Shown piece by piece: positions 32,666 through 44,412 of a stretch of 64,000 nt of DNA. The DNA comes from Anthonomus grandis grandis (taxonomy: Eukaryota > Arthropoda > Insecta > Coleoptera > Curculionidae). Each line of letters starts with the position of its first letter. Position 1 is the first letter of the stretch. The DNA lies in the NCBI RefSeq assembly GCF_022605725.1, contig NC_065567.1, forward strand, positions 26,515,127 through 26,579,126. Reading direction: 5' to 3'. The notes beneath the pieces were generated by a model. That model did no database searches and had not been told where the DNA came from. It saw nothing but the letters and a program-made list of their open reading frames with translations. The translations under genes were made by a program, and so were the position numbers.

Positions 32666-34740
32666 TTGGTATAATAGATTTTTTATATACCTAGGAGCTG
32701 AGGTTCAATATACCTCAAGTAAAATATTGTATTTAAAACTTATCAAACTAATTCTTTTAAATACGTAAATAAATCCATTTTCTTCTTCGTATGTACGTAA
32801 ATATGACGTAATGACGTAATACCCAATATAATAGGTAACTCACAAAAAAAACTCATTGAATTTTATTATCGTAATATCCGGTACAATGTCAAACATTAAA
32901 ACCCATGCGCTCTTTGACGGTTTAATCAAACATCGAGGGCCTTGATGACGAATTAGGCCCCGAAAAGCTTTAAATAGAAGTGTAACAGTTAATGTTTTTT
33001 AAAAGGATTGAAAGGAAATTGGATTTTCAAGATTTATTAACTAAATGTGACCAAGCTATTATACTTACCGTAAATTAATTAATATTACATCCACCGCCGC
33101 ATAAATAAATTAACTTTTATCCATTAGCACGAGATCCCAAATGAGCAGAATTAATACGATGGAGCTGTATCTAAAGTGTTTTGCTTGCAAATTCACGGTT
33201 TTGCACAAAACACGTAAAATAAACAGTTGTTTTACCGCAAGATCTGCGTAATTTTAACCCGTAGCTTTTAGTGTAAATAGTGGATGCGCCTTTGGCGTTA
33301 CATTAAGCAACCGTTTTGAAATTAACGGCGCATATTTTAATTAATTGTTCGTTTAGAGAAAAAATAAAAACCTCCCCGTGTTTAGTTTTTTTTTTATTAT
33401 GTCCCGAAAGTTACATGCTTCACTTTAAGCGAAACATGAGACGAGTTCTTTCAATTAATTGTTTGTTTGTTTATTTATAGCATATTTTCGGTATATTCTT
33501 TAATACAGCCAAGTCCCAAATTCCAAGTCTGGAATAATCCAAGAAAACAAAAACGAAGAATCTTCATATTGGATTACACCAGACTTTTAAGGTCCTTTTA
33601 ATATTTTTTCGGTGATATATCACACTTGCATGTTCAAGAATTATTTCAAGTACGTCCCATAAGGCTTTCATAAGAAAAATAGAGATAGACAATTTTTAAC
33701 ATGAAAATAATTAATTGTTAATCTCCGTCATGCAGGGTTAATCAGGCAACCAATTCCCTAAATATATTTTTAGGATCTCTTTAAATATTTAAGTGACATT
33801 TTATTAAAAATCGAATTACCCAACTTCAGTGGTTACCCTCGAACTTGCGAGATCTTGTATATCTTGAAAACTATTGCACCAAATTTCATTTGAATCTGAA
33901 AAGGTAATAATAAATGGGGTGTTCTGTTTAAAATTACGAAATTAGCAACTATTTCCAGTCTTTGCACCAAAAATCTAGCACCCCACCAATACCATTATGC
34001 TAAACCGCGTTTAATTTCAAAAATTGCCACTCTTAATGAAAAAAAATCGACTCTTTTAAAATCCAGGGACGTTTCCTGCCTTCCGACCGAAATTAAACTC
34101 CCGGCATTCCCGTTCTTCCTCTTGGCCTTTTTATTATCTCGGGGAGACAATTAAATATGCAGCTACATTCCATGCAGCTCCTGTAAAAATTCCATTTTCT
34201 ACTCATAAGTTCGCGTTTTTCACTTCATTTTTTTTGCGTCTATAAGGAAGCGCTTTAGAACGATTAAAATCCAAAGAAGGAAAAAAATCAAATCATTACA
34301 GGCATGTAATGCCGTATAACAGCTGTCACATTTAAGCATCTTAGTGTTGCCAATTATTCACTAACAGGGGAATGTTGAGATTATGTTTGGTGTCCATGAG
34401 TCAAAACAAAAAACCGAGTAAGTAGTAGTAAATAAAGATCAGGTGAAAGTTTGTCACCCCATAACGTTTTAAGAACTTTATTTTCGTTTTATCCGAGGCA
34501 ATAACATGTAAAACTTCGAAATACGGTTTGCCTCTTTATCTCCTCCCGAGTCGGAGTTAGAAGTTGATGAAGTGTGTAAAACGGCTTTCAGCTCGGGGCG
34601 TAATTCTGGATTCGGGGTTCTTTTTGCTGTACAAAACACGGAATTGTCATTTGAAATTTTCTTTAGGTTGGTAGTAATCAAAACTTGGCAACGTCGACTT
34701 GTTTGAATAATTTAGCTGCTCGATGTATTATTTGTGTCGC
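32666..34740. other. Gene-free stretch
   Basis: Apart from the direct-repeat segment at 32752-32845, no genes or element ends could be supported. The minus-strand frame at 34478-34681 has no known domain. Confidence 0.45.
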
Positions 34741-35122
34741 CCCCTTATGGAGAACATACAGTGCATTTTTTTTATCTCGGGTCATAGGGTTTTACGTGTA
34801 ATATTTTCAACCCCATGTCAGAACCCGTTCTATTCAATCGATAGGATTGAAACTTGGAACAAGTGAAGTTTAAGTTAACAGATTTTAAAAAATCCCATTA
34901 TTTTGCAAAAAAATTTGCGAGAAACTTATTTAAAATACGTTTTTCTGATGAAAAAGTTTGCTTTTTTGCACCTCGTAACCTTCATTACCTTTACACTTCA
35001 AAGCAGGTAGACAAATATCTGACAGTGACACAAAATAATTTCCTCAAAATCACAAAAATATATTTTCAAAAATCAACAATTAACAAATAAAACCTTTCAA
35101 ATAAATTGTTCAAAGTGACCTC

Positions 35123-37248
35123 CAAGGGCGTCGCCAGCCGGTAAGCTAGGGAGGGGCAGCATGAAAGAACTAAAGACAAAAAACAAAAATTTTAATAAAA
35201 AAAAAAATAAAAACCGAACAAAATATTTACATGAAAATCAATTGAAACATAATCTTCTAGGGTTCTTTGCGAATTCGTTATTCACTTTGTTAACAAAATC
35301 GTCCAAGTTTTTAAAAATGTGTTGCCTGTGTACACTCATCAAAGCGAGTTTCGGACATAGTGCTCCTCAACCAGGTTTTGATTCTCCTAAGGCTACTAAA
35401 TGACCTTTCAACTGTACAAGTCGTACAAGGTAATGCAACAAGGATCTGTAAAGCCTTCTTAATTTCAGGAAAGAAATCATCAGTTTCCTTGAGGATGTCC
35501 ACAACACTCATTTTGACCGATTCTGGTTTTTCTCCAAAGGTCTTTCTCATTTTGGATATTTGTAACACTGTAAAAATTTTTAAATTCCTCGCAAGCCTCT
35601 TCAAGTTCTTCGAAAGAAATGTTTTTCATTTGCGCAGGATGTAGTTTTGACAAAGTATAGACAAAGTTGACAGAGTATTTCTAGGGAATTTATAATTGAG
35701 TCCAAATAAGGAATTATTATGGACCGCACGTTTACTGTTGGTTCTAAAAGAGCGGAATATTTGGCTATCAATCCAAGGCTAAAAATAAAGGAAACTTTGG
35801 AAGCTGCAGCATGGAGCTGATATGCATGTTTCCTTGTCGCAATATTGCCATCTCGAGACAGGGTTTCTAGTGCCTTCATCAAAAGTTCTCTTTAAAAACT
35901 CTGATGCTCTTGTATTTCTCGCTCCACCTTGTTTCGCACAGCTTGGGAATATTGGGTATTAATTTTCTTCTTAGAACCGATTCACGAATAAATTTAATTA
36001 TATCTTTGATGGCCTCAACTGTATTTCGGATCTCCGGCAGAGAATTCAGATCATTGATTATCAGGTTGAGTTTATGTGACGAGCAATGAAAAAATAGTGC
36101 TTTCTTGAATTTTTTACGCAAATTAGCCTGAACGCCACATTCTTTTCCAGACATCGTGGAACAACCATCGAATCCCAAATCAACGCATCGAGATCCTCTT
36201 TCGTCAGGAATGCGAATTTATTGCCGTGGCAATCGATTTAGCGTCCAAGGCTGTAAGCTCAGCAAATCCGAGGAATACTTCTTCAATGTTGCTGGTTTCC
36301 TCATCAAAATATCTTATGCCAACTGAGAGCTGTTCCTTTCCAGAGATATCCGCTGTTTCGTCTGCTAAAATGCTATATGCTTGCGATATCTTCACATTTT
36401 TGATGCAATCGGCCTTAATAACATCTCCACAAATACTGATAATCTCATTCTGGATGTCAACCGATCGATAACTTGCATTTTTCTTTCCATGCTCAAGATG
36501 GTTTTTTAAAATAGTGTCGTCTCCTGCGTCAACTCGCATCTTATACAGCCCTTCCAGAATTCCATTACCATAGCTTGCCCCCCTTAATGCAATGCAGGAA
36601 ATAATCGATCTTATAATTTTCCTGTTTTTTTCAAGACTTTCCTGAGAGTATTTGTTAATTTGCACATCTACTGGCACATTATCAAGAAAAGATTTAGCTG
36701 CTTCCAATGCCGTCTTATGAAAGTGAGTATCTGCGTGTTTTCTGCAGTATTCATGAACATACAAAACGGCCTTATAATGAACGAACCTAAAACACTTCTA
36801 ACGGAGCTCAGATTGGGTGGAAATAGCGTACAGAATTTACAGAAGGCTCCTTTTTGTTGGCGGGAGTATGCTAACCATGGTGAATACATTTCCAACCAGG
36901 AATGATTGAATTTTCTTTTCAGATACTGGGCGTCTTTGGCAAAGTCGTACGTTTTCCGTAGTATCCGTAGGTTCTTGGCTCAAAGTGAGCGTAATCGTTT
37001 CAATTCGCTTTTCACTTGCGAGCGCTTCGAGCCTCCGAAATGTAAATATGTATAGGTATAGTAAAGCCTTATCTTAGATTGAAGTTACCTAATAGCCTAA
37101 TTATTAAGTGAAAGTAGAAATTAATAAGTGATAAGTTACGAAATATACGTTTTCAAAAGTAAAGTTTCAATTAGCCGGATGACTGGTTTAGCGTTAACCT
37201 CTAGGCCTCTATTGAGGAGGCAGATGCCCCTTTCTGGCGACGCCCTTG
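35123..37248 (-). mobile_element. hAT transposon nested in the mariner
   Basis: The 8-bp target duplication GTGACCTC lies at 35115-35122 and 37249-37256. The terminal inverted repeat is CAAGGGCGTCGCCAG, with its complement CTGGCGACGCCCTTG at the right end. Removing the element restores a continuous mariner sequence. The 8-bp duplication and CA-GGGCG ends are standard for hAT. Transposase remnants fill most of the length on the minus strand. Confidence 0.95.
35311..36985 (-). pseudogene. hAT transposase pseudogene (ZMYM1/P52rIPK-like clade)
   Basis: The reading starts in a TTF-type zinc-binding region: KRKFNHSWLEMYSPWLAYS, then GAFCKFCTLF. It continues with EAAKSFLDNVPVDVQINKYS and the first catalytic block YSILADETADISGKEQLSVG. 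The second catalytic block is GFDGCSTMSGKECGVQANLR, followed by CETRWSEKYKS. The C-terminal hAT dimerisation region reads CTTCTVERSFSSLRRIKTWL and ends TRFDECTQATHF. Frameshifts lie near 36760, 36200, 35880 and 35603. Identifiable DDE-type blocks are kept, but the frame is lost at least four times, so it is inactive. Confidence 0.9.
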
Positions 37249-37260
37249 GTGACCTCCAAA

Positions 37261-38230
37261 TTAAGCCAAACAAAAGCCCAGACAGTTGTATAAACGTCTT
37301 TTAACATTTAGGAGCTGCCGGGGAGTAATGGTACGCGTAGCCTCGATAATTCTATTACGAAGTTCTTCGATATTGTTGGCTCTGCCTCTAACAATATCAA
37401 ACACTTTCGATGATAGATAGCCCCAATAAAAGTTATCTAAAGGCGAAAGATCGGGGCGCCCAAAACGTCCAATCCAGCGTCCTGGGAACGTGGCATTCAA
37501 AAACTCGGTAACAGTCGCTGCACTATGACCGGGGGCTCCATCATGTTAAAAAATTATCCTGTCATTTTGAACAGCGTTTCCTAATGCGGGAATGACCTGC
37601 ACCTGAAGTAATTCTAAATATTTTGCAGTATTCAGGCTACCCTCTATGAAATATGGTCCAATTATTCGATCTCCAAGAATTCCTGCCTACACGTTAAGTT
37701 TCTGTCTTGTTTGGGTGATGACGTGAGGATTTTCTCGCGCCCATATTCGAGTATTTTGTTTGTCGACTGTACCATTTGTACAGAAAGTACTTTCGTCTGA
37801 AAATAGTATTTTGTTTGTAATTGTGGGGTCGTTGTTAATTCGTTCCATCCACTGTTCACAAAACTGCATTCTAAAATAATCATTAGGCAAGAGTTCTTGA
37901 ACATTTCTTACTTTAAAAGATTTGTATTTTTCTTTTCTGATTGCCTTATAGCAACTACTCCTACTTTTTCCGGTAACTTCAGCAAACTGAGTAAGACTAT
38001 TTGTTGGATTTTCTTCAACGGCCAAGCATACCTCCATTTTAAATTCTTCGTCTACTACAGTTTCGGTTCTTTTTCGTTTTAAGTGAGAACTGGCGATGCA
38101 TCCAATCGTAATAAATTTTTCATGAAACCGTTGTACAGTTGATCTAGACGGTTAAGATAAGACACGGCAAAATTCCTCTAATGTAGTTTGAAACCATCTC
38201 AATACGTTCCTCCGTAGTGTAAATCGACAT
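37261..38230 (-). pseudogene. Tc1/mariner (rosa-like) transposase pseudogene
   Basis: Start MSIYTTEERIEMVSNYI at 38230, typical of the N-terminal HTH of this group. A stop and frame change come near 38150. Further on are RSTVQRFHEKF, VTGKSRSSCYKAIRKEK and NVQELLPNDYFRMQFCEQW, then the first catalytic block ILFSDESTFCTNG. The Trp codon of the expected NVWAG is TAG, giving a stop near 37690. The second catalytic block reads HDGAPGHSAATV, with the preceding Gln changed to a stop. The third reads RFGRPDLSPLDNFYWGYL, with about 10 residues missing before it compared with the other two elements. It ends CLGFCLA. It is dead, and the hAT lies just downstream. Confidence 0.9.
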
Positions 38231-38563
38231 TTTAAAGAGTTTTTGAACAAATTCAATTGAGCAATTTAAAAATTATTTTGTGTCACTGTCAGATATTTGT
38301 CTACCTGCTTGAATGAAGGTTACGAGGTGCAGAAAAAGCAAACTTTTTCATCAGAAAAACGTATTTTAAATAGGTTTCTCGCAAATTTTTTTACAAAATA
38401 ATGGGATTTTTTAAAGTCTGTTAATTGAAACTTCACTTGTTCCAAGGTTCAATCCTATCGATTAAATAGAACAGGTTCTAACATGGGGTTGAAAATATTA
38501 CACGTAAAACCCTATGACCCGAGATTAAAAAAATGCACTGTATAGTGTATGTTCTCCACAAGG

Positions 38564-38566
<3 letters not shown>

Positions 38567-38596
<30 letters not shown>

Positions 38597-38597
38597 A
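38567..38597 (+). repeat. TTA microsatellite
   Basis: An uninterrupted run of about nine TTA units, beginning at the outer end of the mariner and running into TTAATATTG. Confidence 0.9.
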
Positions 38598-38659
38598 TTG
38601 TATCACGTATCATTTGGAAATTATGTTCTTTGGGTTTAATGGGTTTAATTATACAAGAA

Positions 38660-38830
38660 AAATATGACTATTCCCATCCTCCTCTAATTCTCAGGCTAAG
38701 ATAGGGATATATAAATGAAAATTCAACTTTTCCCTTTATTTTCTATATAATTTTTTCATTTCCCTAATATTGTCTGGAAATAGTGTTTTTCTAGTTTATT
38801 TAGTCAGATTATAGCTGAAAAGTAAAATTT
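38660..38830 (+). repeat. Dispersed repeat, inverted partner at 45005-45210
   Basis: CCATCCTCCTCTAATT, AAGATAGGGATATATAAATG and GAAAATAGTGTTTTTCTAGT are all found inverted at 45005-45210. A third copy in this orientation lies at 59653-59830. No coding content is seen. The pair brackets the TIR element 39671-44412. Confidence 0.7.
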
Positions 38831-39670
38831 GTAAAAGAAATATATGTACATACTAATTATTTGTTTATTATGTAGACTTATTATAGATACCGGGTGCACA
38901 CAAATTTTCTTAAGTTTAGGCACCCTTTAAATAGAATTTATATTTTTTTTCTTGTTGAAATATTTTAAATATGTATTTATACTTTTCGTTATATACTGAT
39001 AATAAAATTAGTAGGGATCAGGGAAACTGTTTCTCAACAAAAAAAAGAAAAAAAAGTAGAGTCAAGAAAAGTTACTAGGTCTATAAGTCTTTTCTCTATA
39101 ATGCTCTAATTTCAGGATTGATGCATTTCGGCAAGTGTTCTTAATATTATCAGAATAGAGTTACTTAAAACAGATACAAATTATAAACAATTGTTTATAA
39201 TTTACTTGTTATATTTTTGTTTTAAAGAAAATACTTTAGACTAACTTTTCAATATCTAAAATAGTTGGCCCAATTTCATGGAAAAAAAAACGCTCAAATA
39301 CACGTTAAAAGTTCTTGCATCGAAAATGCCAGGCAACAAAGTTTAGTTTGCGATGTATTCATGGCGGACCGTCGTAAATCTCATAAAGGGTCTGCCATAA
39401 AGTAATAACCTGCGACTTTAGTCTACCCCCGATAACTTTTGCCCCCAGAAATAATTTATCGCTTATAATATTTAATCAAAATTCTCCTGGCGCAATCCAT
39501 TAGGTTTTTTTTTATTCCGGCTCAGTGGAGCCCTATAAAAAAAACCGACATGGCATAAATTGCGGTTAGACTGAGGAAAAGACATTTTTTTTTCAAAATT
39601 GCTGAGTAGTTTATCAATGAGTTGCTTTCAAGATGTCATACTTGTCAAGGGTCAGGTTTACGACATAAAA
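38831..39670. other. Gene-free stretch
   Basis: AT-rich sequence without a recognisable gene or element terminus. Confidence 0.45.
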
Positions 39671-39829
39671 TTAATAAATATACCTGGAGTACTAATGCAT
39701 ATGGCCACGATGCCCAAAAATGACCACTGCCTGGTGGCCGCCATTCTTATAGTGGTTGTATTTTTTTGATGTTGGTAACTCTGACCCACAAAACACAAAT
39801 ATATAGAGAAGTGGTGGTTGCATACAAAC

Positions 39830-40128
39830 TTTTTTTTCGTATTTCTCCTTTAGATAATCACAAAAGTAAATAGGGCAATTTAATCAGGAAAAAGGGCTCT
39901 TTTCAATGGGAGTTTAAAAAAAGTTGATTTGAAATCTTCCATTTGAAATCCATTTCCATTTGAAAAAAAAAAGTTGGGGTTAATTTGGACCCCCCTGTAG
40001 GTGAAAAAATACAAAAACTATCTTGAAATGTAAATAAAATAAAAAAAAATCGATGCGTCTCAGGAATTTTGCGAGATAAAATTTGGTTAGTTTTAACTGA
40101 ATTTATTCCAGTTAAAGCCACCACACTG
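39830..40128 (+). mobile_element. Solo right end of a DD41D mariner
   Basis: CGTATTTCTCCTTTAGATAA through TTCCAGTTAAAGCCACCACACTG matches the right terminal repeat of the mariner at 59856-61519 nearly base for base, and ends at a TA dinucleotide. The rest of the element is missing, so this is a truncated copy inside the TIR element. Confidence 0.85.
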
Positions 40129-40289
40129 TATATTGAAAAAAAACTTTTTACGAAAAAAAGTTATTGATTTAAAATAGCATCCTTAAAACAGCCCCAACCC
40201 ACGCTTCCAGCATACATTAAAGTTCTATCAGTCAAGGTCAACGTAATTTTTGTCAGCTCCTGTCAATTTTGCTAAGCAAGATGGCCGAC

Positions 40290-40800
40290 ATACGATTCTC
40301 TTTCCCCCAAATTCACCTAAAAACCTCCAATATCTCGTGAACTAGAAGAGGTATAATAATTTTAACGACCTCATTGAATTCAGAAAATCAAGGGTTTCCC
40401 AAAACCGTTGAAATGGTGCAGAAAAACCTCATAGTTTTCTCACAATAGTCTTTCAAAAGCGCAAGGTACCACGTTGGTGCTGTTTTCTCAACTGTGTTGA
40501 AAAAATTGACACATAACGAAGTATTTAAGCGGTTTTTTTCCGGTTAAATGGTAATTAGTTTCTAAAATATGTATTTCCTAATAATTTCTATAGTAAATGT
40601 TAGCTTTTTCATATCAAATAAATCGTAAAAAAAATCAAAAATAGGGCCTAAGTGCGCATGTAAGAGAGATAATTAATTCTAGACTTTTTTAGACCCCAAA
40701 TTCACCACAAAACCTCCAATATCTCGTGAACTAGAAGAGGTATAATAATTTTAACGACCTCATTGAATTCAGAAAATTCAATGAAGCCGACATACGATTT
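40290..40800 (+). repeat. Direct repeat of ~85 bp, ~380 bp apart
   Basis: AACCTCCAATATCTCGTGAA and the following ACTAGAAGAGGTATAATAAT, up to CTCATTGAATTCAGAAAA, occur at about 40322 and 40702 with almost no differences. GCCGACATACGATT also occurs near each copy (40286 and 40785). It is an internal duplication of the enclosing TIR element. Confidence 0.85.
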
Positions 40801-41165
40801 TCACCATACAAGCGTCATACAAGTGCTCTGAACATTTTTAGTGTTGCCAACAAAATATATGTTAAATCACGGTAGTGAAGTTGACGACGCTGACGTTTAA
40901 CGTGTGACGAACTAAATTAATTTTTTTCATTTCATTAACATCGTTTGTAAAATCACCATTGGAATTCAAAAATCACGACTCGACACGGCTACTTGATATG
41001 ACTGACTTTAAATATAACTCCTTATTTAATACATGGATAATGGATCACCATCCTTATTTAAACGTATTTGGTTCACTATTTCGCAAAACCGAATTATTGT
41101 GAATTGTTTGTCTGTGTTGTTTATCATAGAATACTATAATATAGAGTTGTTTATTTCATTTACTA

Positions 41166-44110
41166 GGGTGAAGTGGGGTAAGTGTAATCAAAAAAATGAT
41201 AGTGGCACTTTAAAATTTCATAACAAAAAAACCAAAAGAGAAATCGGGTTCATTTTTAGTAGGCACAGAGCTTATTTCTTTGTTAAATCGATGTCATATT
41301 TATTTATTTTTTGTCTGCTTTTGTTTTTTTTATAAACCAAAATAAAAAAACATGTAGGCTGATTACACTTGCCCCAGAGAATGGGCTTGATAATAAATAG
41401 CTTGATACCTATCTTAATTTATAAGGAAGTTAGGAACTTTTTTCTTGGAGCAATGATAGGGAATAAAACTCAAAGATTTTTTGAAAAGTATATTACGTAG
41501 TTAAGTTGAGCAAAACAGGCTGTGACATGTTTTTTTTTTATTTATTTAACGTTATATGAGGTAAAGGATACTGGAAAAGTTAGTTCTCCTCTTCGCCCTA
41601 AAGTGGGTTCTGGTAAAACTCGCTCTATATCTGATGCAGCCACTAAGTAATGGCCCTCTTGTTCAGGCCAGTGAAACACTAAACTATGCGCGTTTCGGTT
41701 TGATTTTTTTAAAAACTTAATGGTAGGTTGCGATTCTTCATCAAGCGTTGTTATTTGACCAGCATAGAAAAGTATACTTTTCTTTCCTTGAAATGAAACC
41801 AAAACCCAATTCCCAATGTTAAGGTTTTCTACCCCTTTGAGAAATAATTCGTCTTGTTTTAATGCTTCCTCTAACCTTTTTGCATAAGTCTCAAAGTTGA
41901 CGTCGTCGGATTCACTGTCACTTAAAATTTGCGGTTCGTTTTCATCTGAATTAATATGTTTTGCTGTTATTTTTTTTTGATTCCTTCTTTGTTTTCTTTA
42001 CTAATTCTTTCGCTATTCTTTCATCTTCTTTTTCTTGCTCAGCCTTTTTCTTTTTTTCTATGTTTTCTTTTGCTGTTATAATTTCAGCTCTCGGAGCTAC
42101 CTTTTTTCTTCTTTCTTTTTCATTAGGGCGGGGCGATTGCCTCACTGTTTCCAGCAACAATTCTTCAAATGATACAGAACCGCTACTTGATGCAGCTATT
42201 GGTATGGGTCTACTTGGCCCTGCTATTGGTTCTGGTCACGGTTCTGATGCTAGCTGCTGCGTGGTTCGTTTCTCTCTCGATGGCTCTTCATGGCTGCTTG
42301 TGCTGGGTTCATTAAGAAGTTGTTCTGTGGCAGGTTGGGGATTTCTCAAATGTTCTTCATATCTTCGTAGAGCTTCTGAATCATATTTAGAGCAGCCGAT
42401 GACAGATCTGTTAAATTGGTATATTTCTCCTCTACGAAAGCCCGATGTCAGTAAAGCTGGATCTGTGTCTTTCCAAATTGTGCTCACAAGTACCGAAAAA
42501 TCTTTCTTTGGTATTTTAACACCCACATGTTTTCTTTGGTACTCCGTTAATTTGGAATCCCACCGTGACTTAAGACCGCTAGGTCCATGGGTTGCAATAG
42601 GTGGTTGGAGTGTGGAGGTAATTTAAGTACAATTATATCATTTTCGACAGCCGCCTCGATAAGTTTTGGGTCTAAGTGCGTTGAATGTCCATCATACAAA
42701 ATCAGGATTGGTCTTTCAGGTGCAACGTTGCGAATAAAATTTTTTTGTAAAATAGTTTACAAAGATTTCGGTTTCCATCCAACCATTTGGTGACGCAGCA
42801 TAAGAAGTACCTGGAAAGGTAGATAGCCAGGTACTCCCTAGATTTTTTCCCTTAAAAACAATTAATGGAGGCAGTTTATCCCCATTGGCGTTGCCATCCA
42901 TGAGAACTGTCGTACTCTCTCTTCCAGGCCCGGTGGGCATTTTTCTGACCCACAATTTTAGTTTTACTTGGATCGAGCGTAAAACTAGTTTCGTCGATGT
43001 TATAAATCTGAGAAGGCTTATTTTGCAGGTTGTTATTTTTTAAGGTTGCATTTAACATGTCAAAATATTGTTCAATCACAAATGGATCATTGGCTTTTTT
43101 TCTGGGATACTCCAGTCCTTGTGCCTTTTTTTAAAGGATAAGAACCAATCCTTGCCAGGTATTCCATCTTTAAATGGCGTTTTTATATTATTTTTCGTGA
43201 CATACTTTCCCACCAATTCTAAGATTTCCTTTCTGCTGAGCCCCCAACCCCACTACTCCATGATTTTTATGGCATTCACTAATTTTTCTTCATCAGCTGC
43301 AGGTATTGCGGTGGGTCTTCCTTTGGACGTGCTTTTTGATCCTCGGGTTCCTCGTAGGTGTTTTTGAAGAGTGGAAAATGAGATTTGATACCTCTGGGCA
43401 GCACCACGAATACTGATACGATTTTCTTGGATGTTTCTGATCGCTTCTTTTAAAAGTTCAGCACTGTAAGGAGGGTCTTGTTTCTTTTTTTTTTATACAC
43501 TCTCACCATTTCTTTCACGGATCTAAACTAGTCTTAGATCGGTCCTATTTTAAAGATTTTCACACTGTCTTTACAATTAATTAAAGTCTTTGGTAAGTAT
43601 TTACACTATTTCTTCGATATTAGTCTTAGCCTGTAACAATAGAGAAAATGATAGGTTATAGCCTAAAAACTCAAGAAGGAGAAGGCTGGGGCAAATGTAG
43701 TTAGTCAGTGATTACACTTACCCCATATGCGTATTTCGGTGGGGTAAATGTAATCGCTGGCATACATTTTTTGTTAAGTATCGAAAATCAAATCTGATAG
43801 CAGAATCAACATCCTTGTCGAAAATTACCTAAGGGAGCAAAATATTACAACTAAATACTAATATTAGCAGTAGTAATAGGGAATTGAAATTCCTAAAAGG
43901 CACTCACAAAATTATTATAAATGTCAAAGTACAAAAAAGAAAAAGGGAAATCTTTGAAACTGGAACTAAGAGGTTAATAAAAAGTAATATGGGTATAAAA
44001 AGGGTCATATTTTCGAATTTCGAAGAAAATATATTCCAAAACGTTATAAAAAAAATCATAGGGCTTGATTACATTTGCCCCATATGATTACATTTACCCC
44101 ATTTCACCCT
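41166..44110 (-). mobile_element. pogo/Tigger-like (CENP-B-type) DNA transposon
   Basis: GGGTGAAGTGGGGTAAGTGT at 41166 is the inverted match of the right end ACATTTACCCCATTTCACCC (44110), with TA target dinucleotides at 41164-41165 and 44111-44112. Extra inverted copies of the GATTACA(C/T)TT(A/G)CCCC word occur inside both ends (41361, 43711, 43741, 44067). The length is 2945 bp. It carries a broken transposase on the minus strand and is inserted in the TIR element 39671-44412. Confidence 0.9.
41542..43509 (-). pseudogene. pogo/Tigger-like transposase pseudogene (DDE_1/CENP-B family)
   Basis: The reading starts MVRVYKKKKKQDPPYSAELL with a psq-type helix-turn-helix (IQENRISIRGAAQRYQIS), then a second DNA-binding segment with GKDWFLSFKKRHKDW. 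Catalytic blocks are SQIYNIDETSFTLDPSKT, ILILYDGHSTHLDPKL and SNHLLQPMDLAVL; about 35 residues separate the last two Asp residues. A C-terminal extension follows: a Lys/Glu-rich coil, then NIGNWVLVSFQGKKSILFYA and LPEPTLGRRGELTFPVSF, ending YNVK. Damage includes a TAG stop near 43259 and frameshifts near 43080, 42930, 42740 and 42560. It is inactive. Confidence 0.9.
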
Positions 44111-44412
44111 ATATAAACCCTTGCTAATTACAAACCGTTATAAAATCATCTATATTTTGATTTTTATAGAAGTACAAGAAAAATCACAGATCTAAGGCAC
44201 GTTTCTTAAATTCTTAACTAAATGTAACTTTCTATTTTGTACTTTTAAACATAACCTCTGAAAAACTTTAATTGTTTTGTTTCCCTACAGTTGACACAAC
44301 TAAAATTTGTCAGAGTGACCAACATCGAAAGGACACAATCACGCAAAATGGCGGCCCCCTAGTAGTGGTCATTTACTTTTCATTGAATTGGCAGTCCAGG
44401 TATATTTATTAA

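Larger units (their letters stand above)
34741..38566 (-). mobile_element. DD41D-type Tc1/mariner element, interrupted by a hAT
   Basis: Inverted repeats of about 290-300 bp lie at 34741-35060 and 38275-38566. Matching blocks include TCTCGGGTCATAGGGTTTTA at 34774, GGAACAAGTGAAGTTT at 34856 and GTGACACAAAATAA at the inner edge, each with its complement on the right. A CCCTTATGGAGAACATA / complement pair lies at the extreme ends, with a short ACTATA-type insertion on the right. A broken transposase lies at 37261-38230. A hAT element of 2126 bp sits at 35123-37248. Without it the mariner would be about 1.7 kb. Confidence 0.85.
39671..44412. mobile_element. TIR element of unknown superfamily, host to nested insertions
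   Basis: The left end TTAATAAATATACCTGGA (39671) is the complement of the right end TCCAGGTATATTTATTAA (44395-44412). Further inverted blocks follow inward: AATGACCACT, GGCCGCCATT and GATGTTGGTAACTCTGAC on the left, with complements near 44366, 44348 and 44320. A partial third copy of the right end is at 5250-5308. Removing the Tigger-like element at 41166-44110 leaves about 1.8 kb with no transposase of its own, so it looks non-autonomous. The ends resemble neither the rosa nor the Tigger-like ends in this window. Confidence 0.75.

Noticed and set aside
41961..42626. 221-codon plus-strand open frame, the second longest in the window
   Set aside because: It is antisense to the Tigger-like transposase, whose Lys/Glu-rich coil read backwards gives the Phe/Ser-rich translation. 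No independent motif is present.
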